From Deltaproteobacteria bacterium (lineage in GTDB: Bacteria > Desulfobacterota > Desulfobacteria > Desulfobacterales > SURF-15), in contig JAFDFZ010000012.1 of the NCBI GenBank assembly GCA_019309565.1, positions 31,276-95,275 of the forward strand: 64,000 nucleotides of DNA. The letters run 5' to 3'. The position numbers and the translations under genes are program-made. Positions 36,705 to 45,403 of this stretch are shown piece after piece. A model generated the notes under the pieces. That model was not told the origin of the DNA, searched no databases, and saw only the letters and a program-made list of their open reading frames with translations. How positions within the stretch are numbered: the first letter of the stretch is position 1; each line of letters begins with the position of its first letter.

Positions 36705-37475
36705 ATGCAATACCTTTCCGGTTTATTCATATTTGTCTTTGGCCTGTGCATCGGAAGTTTCATGAATGTTTGTATCTACCGGTTGCCACTTAAAAAATCC
36801 ATCGTGTGGCCAGGCTCATCATGTCCAAGCTGCGGGGAGCCGATCAGGTTCTATGATAATATCCCCTTTTTCAGTTACCTGTGGCTTAGGGGAAGATGTC
36901 GTCATTGCAGCTCAATCATCCCTGCTCGGTATATGGTGGTGGAAGTGATGGGTGGAGCATTTGCGCTTTTAGCGTATCTCAAATTCGGCCTGACACTCGA
37001 TGCACTTATTCATTATGCCTTCGTTGTTTCCCTGTTGATCATTACCTATATCGACCTGGATTATCAGATCATCCCGGATCGGATCACCCTTGCCGGTATT
37101 CCCATCGGTTTTCTTCTATCTATACCGCTGCCGCAAATAACTTATGGCGAGTCCATTCTTGGTATTCTGCTTGGGGGAGGTAGCCTTTATCTCGTTGCCT
37201 GGCTGTATTATGCTTTAAAAAAAAGGGAGGGAATGGGAGGGGGTGATATTAAGCTTCTGGCAATGATCGGTGCATTTTTAGGCTGGAAGGCGGTTCTTTT
37301 TACCATATTCATCGCATCGGCGGTCGGGACCATAAGCGGACTGCTGGTTATGATACAGAAGCAGGATGGGCTTAAGACTGCCATCCCTTTCGGTCCCTTC
37401 TTATCCATCGGTGCCATTTGCTATATCTTCCTGGGACAAAAGCTGATTGCCTGGTATATAGGCCTGTTACGGTAA
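36705..37475 (+). CDS. pilD: Prepilin peptidase/N-methyltransferase (type IV pili or type II secretion)
   Basis: The bifunctional inner-membrane enzyme cleaves and N-methylates type IV prepilins and pseudopilins. The 256-residue protein has the N-terminal methyltransferase region with two CxxC pairs (SCPSCGEPI and CRHCSS). The peptidase aspartates follow in YIDLDYQIIPD and GMGGGDIKLL, and there are about seven to eight membrane segments. No pilin genes are adjacent. It is divergent from lon. Confidence 0.94.
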   Translation: MQYLSGLFIFVFGLCIGSFMNVCIYRLPLKKSIVWPGSSCPSCGEPIRFYDNIPFFSYLWLRGRCRHCSSIIPARYMVVEVMGGAFALLAYLKFGLTLDALIHYAFVVSLLIITYIDLDYQIIPDRITLAGIPIGFLLSIPLPQITYGESILGILLGGGSLYLVAWLYYALKKREGMGGGDIKLLAMIGAFLGWKAVLFTIFIASAVGTISGLLVMIQKQDGLKTAIPFGPFLSIGAICYIFLGQKLIAWYIGLLR

Positions 37476-37536
37476 AGTAAACTACGTACCGGCTCAAGGT
37501 CAGTAGCTTTAGGGATATCAAGGGATCGAGGATTGA

Positions 37537-37641
37537 AGACCCCGCAGCCACGCTTAAACGGAATCTTCGCCCTTGTTGGGTCGTAGCCTATTGCGAAGCC
37601 CAATCACTCCGACACGCTTAAGGGGAATGCGCTCGCTGTTT
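37537..37641 (-). repeat. Dispersed intergenic repeat, AACAGCGAGCGC family (copy 2)
   Basis: Read on the minus strand it begins AACAGCGAGCGC and ends TTAAGCGTGGCTGCGGGGT, matching the two ends of the copy at 24294-24360, with about 40 bp extra in the middle. It fills part of the gap between the pilD and aminotransferase ends. Confidence 0.5.
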
Positions 37642-37678
37642 CGGTTCAATGTCGGAATAGAAGATATAATATGCTGTG

Positions 37679-38851
37679 TCATAAAAGCTTTCTTAAGGCC
37701 GACAGCATATTGTTCATGGCTTTCTCGAGATTTTCATAAGAATTGGCATAGGAGATCCGCAAATAACCGTGTCCGTATTTGCCGAAAACACTTCCCGGCA
37801 CAACGGCGATCTTGGCTTCATCCAACAAATACCCCGTCAGTTCATCACACGATTTTCCGGTTCCCTGAATATTCGGGAAGATGTAAAAAGCACCCTTGGG
37901 GGCTGAAACCCTTACACCGGGCATCTCCTTGAGCGCATTGAAAACCAGTTTCCGGCGCCGATCAAATTCCTCTATCATCCGCTGCACTTCGTCTTGCGGA
38001 CCCGATAAAGCTTCCACTGCCCCCCATTGAGCAAACGTGGTGGCGCAAACCGTTGTATATTGATGAATTCGAATCATGGCCGATACCAGATCTTTGTCCG
38101 CTGCAATCCAGCCCAGTCGCCAGCCGGTCATGGAATATCTTTTGGAAAATCCGTTCACGATAATAGTTCGTTGCTTCATACCGGAAAGGGTTGCTATGCT
38201 GATATGCCGGCTTCCATCGTAGACCATCGCTTCATATATCTCATCGGAAATGACAAAGAGATCCTTTTCCTGCACCAATCGGGCCAGGGCTTCGAGGGCA
38301 TCCTTTCCGGCAACGGTTCCCGTAGGATTGTTCGGGGAAGTGAGCACCACCATTTTTGTTTTCGGGCTTATCAGTGACCGAAAATCATCGATCTGAGGGA
38401 CAAACTCGTTTTCTTCCTTTGTGGGAACGGACACCGGTACCGCACCTGCCATACGGGCGCAATAAAAATAATGCAGCCAGACCGGATCGGGGATCAGCAC
38501 CTCGTCCCCCGGGTTTAAAAGCGCCATCATGGCCAAAAGCACCCCTTCGTTTGCCCCGACCGTCACAATGATTTCAGAAGCCGGATCATAGGAAACCCTG
38601 TTTTCTCTCTCGGTTTTCCGGGCGATGGCCTCTCTTAATTCCATGATGCCGTAATTGGAGCCATAATGTACTTTTCCCTCGTCCAGCGCTTTTTTAGCAG
38701 CTTCCTTTATATTTTTCGGAGTGTCGAAATCGGGTCTTCCGATATTTAAATGAATGATCCTCTCGCCTGCCTTTTCACGCCGTATCACCTCTTCAAAAAC
38801 CTTGCGAATTCCTGAAAAAGGAATCGATTCCATTCTTTGAGCAATTCTCAT
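37679..38851 (-). CDS. PLP-dependent aminotransferase, aspartate-aminotransferase type (class I/II)
   Basis: The 390-residue protein shows GRPDFDTPKNI, VTVGANEGVLLAM, TSPNNPTGTVAG and the PLP-lysine motif NGFSKRYSMTGWRLGW, and ends with a substrate-arginine segment near GYLRISYANS. This family transaminates aspartate or similar amino acids. With homoserine dehydrogenase upstream (39041-40090) and asd nearby, aspartate-family amino acid synthesis is a reasonable context, but the substrate cannot be read from sequence. AAGGAG precedes the ATG. Confidence 0.85.
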   Translation of the reverse strand: MRIAQRMESIPFSGIRKVFEEVIRREKAGERIIHLNIGRPDFDTPKNIKEAAKKALDEGKVHYGSNYGIMELREAIARKTERENRVSYDPASEIIVTVGANEGVLLAMMALLNPGDEVLIPDPVWLHYFYCARMAGAVPVSVPTKEENEFVPQIDDFRSLISPKTKMVVLTSPNNPTGTVAGKDALEALARLVQEKDLFVISDEIYEAMVYDGSRHISIATLSGMKQRTIIVNGFSKRYSMTGWRLGWIAADKDLVSAMIRIHQYTTVCATTFAQWGAVEALSGPQDEVQRMIEEFDRRRKLVFNALKEMPGVRVSAPKGAFYIFPNIQGTGKSCDELTGYLLDEAKIAVVPGSVFGKYGHGYLRISYANSYENLEKAMNNMLSALRKLL

Positions 38852-39040
38852 TGATCTTTATCTCCTTATATTCTTATTGTTTTTAAAGCAGTTTCCTTTA
38901 TGCCTAAACAGCCAAGCCCTCTTAAATTGCATTCTTAGTGCCCCTTCGGGCATTCTCAAAAGGGCGAGCACATTTCATGCCCTGCTTCCGGAAGGGCTGC
39001 AGGGTTTTCAATTGGGGCTTAAGACATCTATCCTTAACTG

Positions 39041-40090
39041 TCATAGTCCCCCAAACCTTGCCAGGTTGATCAGGTCCTTCAACAGGGCCGCCGCAGCGCC
39101 GAGCGGTGAGCTTTTCCCTCCGGATACCGTTACGCGGCCCATGGAATCTGTCAGATAACTGATTGCCTTTTCGGAGTAATTGACGGCAGCCAGGGGATGG
39201 TCGGGATCCAGCTCACTGGGAGCCACCCTGAGTTTCAGTTCCCCTTTTTCAAACCACGCAGCTCCTATGAGTTTCAATACCTTACCGTTTGCAATGGTTT
39301 TTTCGATGTCATCTATCGTTACACCACTGATGCCTGTGACCTCCACATCTGAAAGCCCAATGTTCTTATTGAGAACCCGGTTTACAATCAATACCAATTT
39401 GTTTCGTGTATCAAAGCCCTCTACATCCAGGGTTGGATCGGTTTCGGCGATTCCCATCTGCTGAGCATCCTTCAATGCCGTCTCATAGGTGCATTTTTCA
39501 AGGTGCATTCGGGTTAGGATATAATTTGTCGTTCCGTTTAAAATGCCTTCTATGGAAAGCACATCGGCTCCGGCAAGACATATCAATCCCACATCCAGCG
39601 TCGGTAAAGCAGCAGCCGTGGCTGCACTCATATAAATTTTACAAGCCTGTGCCTTTGCCAGATTTAGAATTTCTTTGTAATATAATACCAGCGGCCCTTT
39701 ATTGGCAGAGACAATGTCCATTTTGTTTTCAAGCGCTGCCAGCATATGGCTCCGGCCCGGCTCACCATCGGACAGATTCGTCGGGGTTGTTTCCACAAGG
39801 ACGTCTGCCTTTACCTGTGACAGCAATTCCTTAAAAGACAATCCTGGATGGCCGTACCTTTCTATTGTTTCAACCGAACCACCGCTGCCAACGTGAAAAA
39901 GCAACTCGTCAACCGGCAGGGCATCATGGTTTGAAACCGCCGCTCCGCCGATGTCAACAACAGCTGTAAGCTCCAGCTTCAACCCGTATCTTTCTTCAAC
40001 CAGCCTGCAGCGTTCGGCGACAAGCCGCGCAAACGCTCGGCCCACGTTTCCGAATCCGCAAATTATTAACCGTTTTTTCAAAGATGCCAT
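39041..40090 (-). CDS. hom: Homoserine dehydrogenase, short form without ACT domain
   Basis: Reduces aspartate semialdehyde to homoserine for Thr and Met. The NAD(P)-binding loop is IICGFGNVGRAFARLV. Then come ETTPTNLSDGEP, the SANKGPLVLYYKE block and LNGTTNYILTRM, ending in GRVTVSGGKSSPLGAAAAL. The 349-residue length lacks the C-terminal ACT regulatory domain of the common form, so Thr feedback may be absent (inference). The start at 40090 is set by TGGGAG eight bases upstream; the frame is open 12 codons further. Confidence 0.9.
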   Translation of the reverse strand: MASLKKRLIICGFGNVGRAFARLVAERCRLVEERYGLKLELTAVVDIGGAAVSNHDALPVDELLFHVGSGGSVETIERYGHPGLSFKELLSQVKADVLVETTPTNLSDGEPGRSHMLAALENKMDIVSANKGPLVLYYKEILNLAKAQACKIYMSAATAAALPTLDVGLICLAGADVLSIEGILNGTTNYILTRMHLEKCTYETALKDAQQMGIAETDPTLDVEGFDTRNKLVLIVNRVLNKNIGLSDVEVTGISGVTIDDIEKTIANGKVLKLIGAAWFEKGELKLRVAPSELDPDHPLAAVNYSEKAISYLTDSMGRVTVSGGKSSPLGAAAALLKDLINLARFGGL

Positions 40091-40144
40091 CCGCCCATAC
40101 TCCCAGCGGCGCTTAAGGTTTTGCATAAGGATTTTCGACGGGTC

Positions 40145-41038
40145 TTACATCCCCTTTGCTATATACCGTATCATCTGCCCCACAACCAGAGCGATGACCT
40201 CCCGGGGAAGAAATCCTTCCGGTGCATTCAACATCAATCTATCGGTAACTTCCTTAACGCTCTTTCGTTCGTCTTGGGTCCTGCGGAAAGAGTTTTCCAG
40301 CATCTGCCGGGTTTTCACGGCAGAGTCCTTGGATTTTGCAATAAACCTCCTCGCATCCTCTCCTGTTCTTGCGCCAAAATGTTCTGCAAGCATCACTTCG
40401 ATTTCATAAGAAGCTATCTTCTTCAAGCTTTCCATATACTGGTCAAAATTGGAGTTTGCTGCAGTAAGGATGTGATTTCCGTAAGGAATACCTGCCGCAT
40501 CCGATGCGAAAATCGCTTTTTGCTCAGGTACATACATGGCGATAGAACATGATGAATGGCCCGGCACCGCAACAATTTCCATGGCCAGATCACCACAACA
40601 AAGACGGTCGTCCTCACCGACCACTGCTTCAACTGTTATGCCCGAAAATGACAGCCCCAGCCTTTCAGCCTCCTTTTCCCGTCCGTACTTGCTGATAATC
40701 ATCCTGTTCAGTGTCTCGATCGTTTCAATGACCCGCGGGGCCGACAACAGTTCCCTGGCTCTTTCAGATGCGGTTATCACAGCCCACGGCCAGCGCTTCT
40801 TGAAAAAGGGAACAATGCCGCAGTGATCAAAATGTGAATGAAGGATGAGGATTCGTTGTATTCGATGTTCCTCTATTTCGTATTCTTTTAACTGTTCCAT
40901 CACATCAGGCACTATGTGCACCATGCCGCCGCCCACCAGGGCATAATGTTCCTTGCCTTTGAGGATATAAACACAGGATTCCTTACGGCCGAGCAGTAAA
41001 ATTCTATCTGTAACATATCCAGGCGGTTCATAAATCAT
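40145..41038 (-). CDS. Metallo-beta-lactamase-fold hydrolase
   Basis: The 297-residue protein has the MBL metal motif HSHFDHCG, AVPGHSSCSIAMYV, an ASDAAGIPYG aspartate and the late HFGARTG. Only the fold can be assigned; substrates of this family vary (thioesters, phosphoesters, lactones, oxidants). GGAAAGG precedes the ATG. It ends 54 bp before the hom start on the same strand. Confidence 0.8.
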   Translation of the reverse strand: MIYEPPGYVTDRILLLGRKESCVYILKGKEHYALVGGGMVHIVPDVMEQLKEYEIEEHRIQRILILHSHFDHCGIVPFFKKRWPWAVITASERARELLSAPRVIETIETLNRMIISKYGREKEAERLGLSFSGITVEAVVGEDDRLCCGDLAMEIVAVPGHSSCSIAMYVPEQKAIFASDAAGIPYGNHILTAANSNFDQYMESLKKIASYEIEVMLAEHFGARTGEDARRFIAKSKDSAVKTRQMLENSFRRTQDERKSVKEVTDRLMLNAPEGFLPREVIALVVGQMIRYIAKGM

Positions 41039-41460
41039 TTTTGTTTCCTTTCCAGCCCCGGAGCGTCAGGTTGCCATTTTCATCTTGCATTCCGGTGGAT
41101 AGGGAAAAAGGATAAAACCATATCCGATGACCCCTTAACATCCATTTTTTAACTATCACATCCTTTAAATCAATGAAAGAGTCGATTGAAGAGATGTTAC
41201 CACTGGCCTCGCAGCACGGATTTTACCGAAAACAACTGTCATTTAAAAAGATTTTTTTGATTTTGCCTTTATTCTGAGGTAATATCTTAAAGCACCCCAG
41301 GCTGTTGATGGCCTTAATCGAAACAGCGAGCCTTATTGAAGTGCCCTTTGGGCTTCCCTTTCGGGGGTTTAACAGGGCGAGCGCATTGCGTAGGCCGCTG
41401 GGATAGAAATGATGAGGGGTCTTCAAATGAAAATCCTGTCTGAAAGGAGCTTGAAAGGCC
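41039..41460. other. Intergenic stretch of 422 bp
   Basis: No gene is supported. It contains a partial relative of the AACAGCGAGCGC repeat near 41325 and a second GGGCGAGCGCATT block near 41388. The DNA is probably repeat debris between two divergent genes. Confidence 0.45.
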
Positions 41461-42219
41461 TTGGAAAGCCGCTGGGATATCGAAAAACAAATCGGCACTG
41501 ATGTTCTTCCACGCACCATTGTTTCGCCTATTGATGGTGCTGAAATGGTGCTCATACCTGAAAGTGATTTTACCATGGGGATCAGCGAGGAGCAACTGGC
41601 TCAAATATTTTTGGTGGAGCAAAAATGGAATCCGGTGTTCGCCACTGAAACACCTGCCAGGAAAATCTATCTGGAATCCTATTACATCGATCGCTACCCG
41701 GTGACTAATTACCAGTACCGAAAATTTATTGAAGAAACGGGACACCGAGAGCCGATGCTCTGGCATGAATCAGATTGGAACCAACCTTTGCAACCTGTTG
41801 TTTTTGTCGGATGGGAGGATGCTAGAGCATATGCAAAATGGGCCGGCAAATCGCTTCCCACCGAGGCACAGTGGGAAAAGGCCGGAAGAGGCATTGATGG
41901 AAGACTCTGGGCGTGGGGCCAGGTGTTCTTGCCGGACAGGTGCAATTGCCGGGATTACGGGCTTGAGCGAACATCGGAAATCGGAACCTTTGATCAAGGA
42001 GTAAGCCCCTATGGGTGCTATGATATGTGCGGCAACGTATGGGAGATGTGTGAAGGGCGCTGGATCGAAGACCTGCCCGTTATGCGGGGGGGGTGTTTTC
42101 TGGGGTCGCCCACCTTTGTCAGGGTTACCTGCCGATGGAGCCCGGAAGATGTCTTTAATGGGGCGCACTGGCTGGGATTCCGCTGCGTCAAAAACCTCGC
42201 TTCCGGCCAATATCAATAG
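41461..42219 (+). CDS. Formylglycine-generating enzyme-like (SUMF1/EgtB-fold) protein
   Basis: A 252-residue protein with the FGE-sulfatase fold: GAEMVLIPESDFTMG, YYIDRYPVTNYQYRKF, VGWEDARAYAKWAGKSLPTE, WEKAGRG, YGCYDMCGNVWEMCEG, and MRGGCFLG with WLGFRCVK at the end. True FGEs carry a copper-binding cysteine pair; cysteines are present but I cannot confirm that they are equivalent. The only start codon near the domain is TTG at 41461 (a TGA sits at 41452), with AAAGGAG about 13 nt away. Activation of sulfatases is possible; a structural role is also common for this fold. Confidence 0.75.
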   Translation: MESRWDIEKQIGTDVLPRTIVSPIDGAEMVLIPESDFTMGISEEQLAQIFLVEQKWNPVFATETPARKIYLESYYIDRYPVTNYQYRKFIEETGHREPMLWHESDWNQPLQPVVFVGWEDARAYAKWAGKSLPTEAQWEKAGRGIDGRLWAWGQVFLPDRCNCRDYGLERTSEIGTFDQGVSPYGCYDMCGNVWEMCEGRWIEDLPVMRGGCFLGSPTFVRVTCRWSPEDVFNGAHWLGFRCVKNLASGQYQ

Positions 42220-42342
42220 GTAAAGGTTTCAGATATCGATCAAGCGCACTGTCTGCCAGCTTGCCGTGGAAACGACCTATAGACCCGGCATACTGGGGAA
42301 GAAGCATACGTTGTATAAATTCATTTACCAGCGGAGGTTGTC

Positions 42343-43431
42343 ATGAAGTCATATGAGATTGCCGTTATTCCAGGGGACGGGGTTGGTATAGAGGTTTGCG
42401 GTGAAGCTATCAAAATATTACGTGCTGCAGCTGAAAAACACGGATTTTCGGTAAAAACGACCGATTTTGACTGGAATTGCGACTATTATTTGAAACATGG
42501 TAAAATGATGCCGGACGATTGCCTGGATATCTTGAAGGATTTTGATTCGATTTTCCTGGGGTGCATCGGCGATAGCAACAAGGTTCCGGATCATGTATCA
42601 TTGACGTTGCTTCTTAAGCTTCGCAAAGGATTTGATCAGTACGTTAACTTGCGACCGATCAGGCTCTACCCTGGAATTGAAACCCCAATAAAAACAGCCT
42701 CACCGCAAACCGTTGATTTCATAGTGGTAAGGGAAAACACCGAAGGGGAGTATGCCGGTATAGGAGGTTTGTTTAAGACGGGTAGTCCTGATGCATTTGC
42801 ACTGCAGACCGCTGTGTTCACGCGAAAGGGCTGTGAGAGGGTGATCCGGTATGCTTTTAACCTGGCTCGCAGGCGAAAAAAGCTTGGGAATCAATCACCC
42901 GTCGGCATGGTAACCAATTGCAGCAAATCAAATGCACTGAATTATTCCATGGTTTTTTGGGATTCGGTCTATTACGACGTTGCAAAGCACTATCCGGATA
43001 TCAAGACCGATTTCGCCATGGTGGATGCAATGACAATGTGGTTTGTCAAAAATCCAGATTATTTTGATGTTGTAGTGGCCTCAAATCTTTTCGGCGATAT
43101 CATTACGGACCTGGGATCCATGCTCCAGGGTGGGATGGGATTTGCAGCCGGTGGAAACATTAACCCTGAAAAAATATACCCCTCCATGTTTGAGCCCATA
43201 CACGGCTCTGCACCCAAATATGCAGGCAAAGACATTGTCAATCCCATTGCTGCTATTGAGTCCATTGCAATGATGCTGGATCATCTGGAAGAGCCATCGG
43301 CGGCAAAGGATATTAGAGAAGCGATTTCAAAGGTGCTGCTGGAAGGCAGTATTCGAACCCGGGATATGGGAGGGCAAGACGGTACGTCGAAAATGGGAGA
43401 TGCAATAAAAAATGCGCTATTAAATTCTTGA
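42343..43431 (+). CDS. Isocitrate/isopropylmalate dehydrogenase-family enzyme, tartrate/D-malate dehydrogenase type
   Basis: NAD-dependent oxidative decarboxylation of a 2-hydroxy diacid is expected. The 362-residue protein has IAVIPGDGVGIEV, the LRPIRLYPGIETP block, VVRENTEGEYAGIGG, NLFGDIITDLGSMLQGGMGF and EPIHGSAPKYAGKDIVNP. These fit the TtuC/TDH subfamily better than IDH or LeuB, but D-malate, tartrate or isopropylmalate cannot be distinguished by eye. GGAGG before the ATG. Confidence 0.82.
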   Translation: MKSYEIAVIPGDGVGIEVCGEAIKILRAAAEKHGFSVKTTDFDWNCDYYLKHGKMMPDDCLDILKDFDSIFLGCIGDSNKVPDHVSLTLLLKLRKGFDQYVNLRPIRLYPGIETPIKTASPQTVDFIVVRENTEGEYAGIGGLFKTGSPDAFALQTAVFTRKGCERVIRYAFNLARRRKKLGNQSPVGMVTNCSKSNALNYSMVFWDSVYYDVAKHYPDIKTDFAMVDAMTMWFVKNPDYFDVVVASNLFGDIITDLGSMLQGGMGFAAGGNINPEKIYPSMFEPIHGSAPKYAGKDIVNPIAAIESIAMMLDHLEEPSAAKDIREAISKVLLEGSIRTRDMGGQDGTSKMGDAIKNALLNS

Positions 43432-43546
43432 ATTATTTGAAACCTCTTAGGCCTCGATCCATTTCTCCCGGCGAATCGTAAGAATAACTGAATAAATAAA
43501 GAAGCAGCCCTCATTTGGGCTGAATTTACAGAACAGGTAAAGCACT

Positions 43547-44359
43547 ATGTTCAAGAATCGTTTGTTACAACTATTTGCCATGGCCGGATTCCTTCTCATC
43601 TCTTGTTTCTGGCCTGCGGAATCTGTTTTGAGTGAATCGTACATGCTTGTTGCCGGAGAGGATGAAAATTTGCTTCCGGTTACGGTCCATCGTATAATAC
43701 TGGATCCTGCAACAAAAGATCCTGTTGTTTTACTTGTGGATTCGCTTAAACAACGGGCACTTTTTATAGGGATCGGATTTAATGAGGCGCGCGCCATTTA
43801 TTCCGAGATGCAAGGAATTAAATTTCGTCGCCCTCTCACCCACGATCTTCTTGAGAATATCATCCGCAGGACAAACGCAAGGCTGCGCCATATTGTCATC
43901 ACCAAGATGCAGGAAGAGATATATTATGCAACCATCGAAATGAAGATCGGCTCTTCCATAGAACAGATTGACGCCAGACCCAGCGACTCTATCGTATTGG
44001 CCCTTAAATTCAAGGCCCCGATTTATGTTAGGGAAAACCTGTTCAAGGAGTTGTCTCTTCCCCTCGATAAAAAGCCGCAGATCGGGGAACAATACGGTGT
44101 GTTACTTCAAGATCTCACCCCCTCGCTTGCCGAATATTTTTCGTATCACTCCACAAACGGAGCCCTGGTTTCCGAGGTGCGAAAAGGAAGCCAGGCACAG
44201 CAAGACGGCATAGAAGCGGGCGATATTTTGGTGGAAATCGACGATAAAAAAATAAAAGACGTACTATCGATGAAAGATGTCTTCAAGCGCGGAATGTCCG
44301 TTAAAGCAAGGATATTTCGAAGTGCTCGGTTCATCACCCTTACGCTGCATTTGGAATGA
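43547..44359 (+). CDS. Exported bifunctional-nuclease-domain (DUF151) protein with C-terminal PDZ
   Basis: The 270-residue protein starts with a leader whose FLLISC could be a lipobox (Cys20), otherwise a cleavable signal. The middle (about residues 35-165) matches the BFN/DUF151 domain: DPVVLLVDSLKQRALFIGIG, RPLTHDLLENII, RPSDSIVLALKFKAPIYVRE. The last 80 residues form a PDZ domain (GALVSEVRKGSQAQQDGIEA, GDILVEIDDKKI). BFN domains are usually cytosolic, so an exported BFN-PDZ pairing is uncommon. The next gene overlaps by 4 bp. Confidence 0.78.
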   Translation: MFKNRLLQLFAMAGFLLISCFWPAESVLSESYMLVAGEDENLLPVTVHRIILDPATKDPVVLLVDSLKQRALFIGIGFNEARAIYSEMQGIKFRRPLTHDLLENIIRRTNARLRHIVITKMQEEIYYATIEMKIGSSIEQIDARPSDSIVLALKFKAPIYVRENLFKELSLPLDKKPQIGEQYGVLLQDLTPSLAEYFSYHSTNGALVSEVRKGSQAQQDGIEAGDILVEIDDKKIKDVLSMKDVFKRGMSVKARIFRSARFITLTLHLE

Positions 44360-45360
44360 TCCTCACAGAAACTTACAAAGACAGAGTACTGGCAATGCGC
44401 TGTATAACCAGGTACAAACAGCATATTTATGTAAAATCGGAACCTCTATTTTTTGCTTTTCTTACAGCCCTATCCCTTATGACAAGCAACCCGGGCTGTT
44501 TGCAGGCGCAGACCATCACCATCAATTCCGACAAACAAATTCAATATGCGGACAGCTTGTTTTCACAAGGTGAATACTTAAGGGCTATTGACGAATACAA
44601 ACGGTTCGTCTATTTTTTCCCAAAAGACAGCCGCATCCACCTGGCTCGATATCGTATCGGCATGGCTTATTATGAAATCCGCCGTTACGAGCCAGCCATC
44701 CGTGAGTTTAGCACCCTTATAAGTCAAAACCCAGAAAGGGAGCTTTTGATACAGTCTCACTGGCGGCTTAGTGAATGTCATGCCAAAATCGGGAGATATG
44801 CTGCAGCCATCCTTGACCTTGAAAACCTGATGGCCATCGAGAAAGGCGTGAACATACGGGATGAAGCATTCTATCGAATGGGCTGGATTTATATGGAAAC
44901 TGCATCTTTCAAAGAAGCACTTGAAAGTTTCAGGAAAATTCACCCCGACAATGCATCGAAGTATCAGTTGTCGCGCATTTTTGCCGAACTGACCGAACCT
45001 CTAAACATCCCTAAGAAAAACCCCAAGATAGCTGGATTTCTCTCAATCCTGCCCGGAGCCGGGTACCTCTATACGGAACGATACAGGGATGCTCTGTTTG
45101 CATTTTTGATAAATGCCGCCTTTTTCTTAGCAGCCTACGAGTCTTTTGATAGTGATTTGAATGCACTGGGAGCGATTACAGGCGTTGTGGGATTGGGTTT
45201 TTATGCCGGAAATATTTACGGTGCCACATCAAGCGCCCATAAACATAACCGGAGACAAACCAGAAAGTTCATTGAAAACCTTAAACGAAACATAAAAATT
45301 CAGCTTTCATCAGATTCCATAAACAGAAGGATTTGGGCTGCATTGCGCTATGCGTTCTGA
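44356..45360 (+). CDS. TPR-repeat envelope protein with C-terminal membrane region
   Basis: The 334-residue product has an N-terminal hydrophobic segment (FFAFLTALSLM), then TPR-like repeats from about residue 60 to 210 (ADSLFSQGEYLRAIDEYKRF, YRIGMAYYEIRRYEPAIREF). A membrane pair near LPGAGYLYTERYRDALFAFL and LGAITGVVGLGFYAGNIYGA follows. The latter resembles a small family of TPR/'YdaF-type' envelope proteins, not firmly named. The ATG overlaps the preceding BFN-PDZ stop (ATGA), so they are coupled. Confidence 0.7.
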   Translation: MILTETYKDRVLAMRCITRYKQHIYVKSEPLFFAFLTALSLMTSNPGCLQAQTITINSDKQIQYADSLFSQGEYLRAIDEYKRFVYFFPKDSRIHLARYRIGMAYYEIRRYEPAIREFSTLISQNPERELLIQSHWRLSECHAKIGRYAAAILDLENLMAIEKGVNIRDEAFYRMGWIYMETASFKEALESFRKIHPDNASKYQLSRIFAELTEPLNIPKKNPKIAGFLSILPGAGYLYTERYRDALFAFLINAAFFLAAYESFDSDLNALGAITGVVGLGFYAGNIYGATSSAHKHNRRQTRKFIENLKRNIKIQLSSDSINRRIWAALRYAF

Positions 45361-45403
45361 TGGTCCAAAAAGAGATCGTCTATAGAAAAGATGACCCTGT
45401 CCC

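Noticed and set aside
41427..41501. ATG at 41427 as start of the FGE-like gene
   Set aside because: Out of frame with the domain and reaches a stop after 24 codons; TTG at 41461 is the first usable start.
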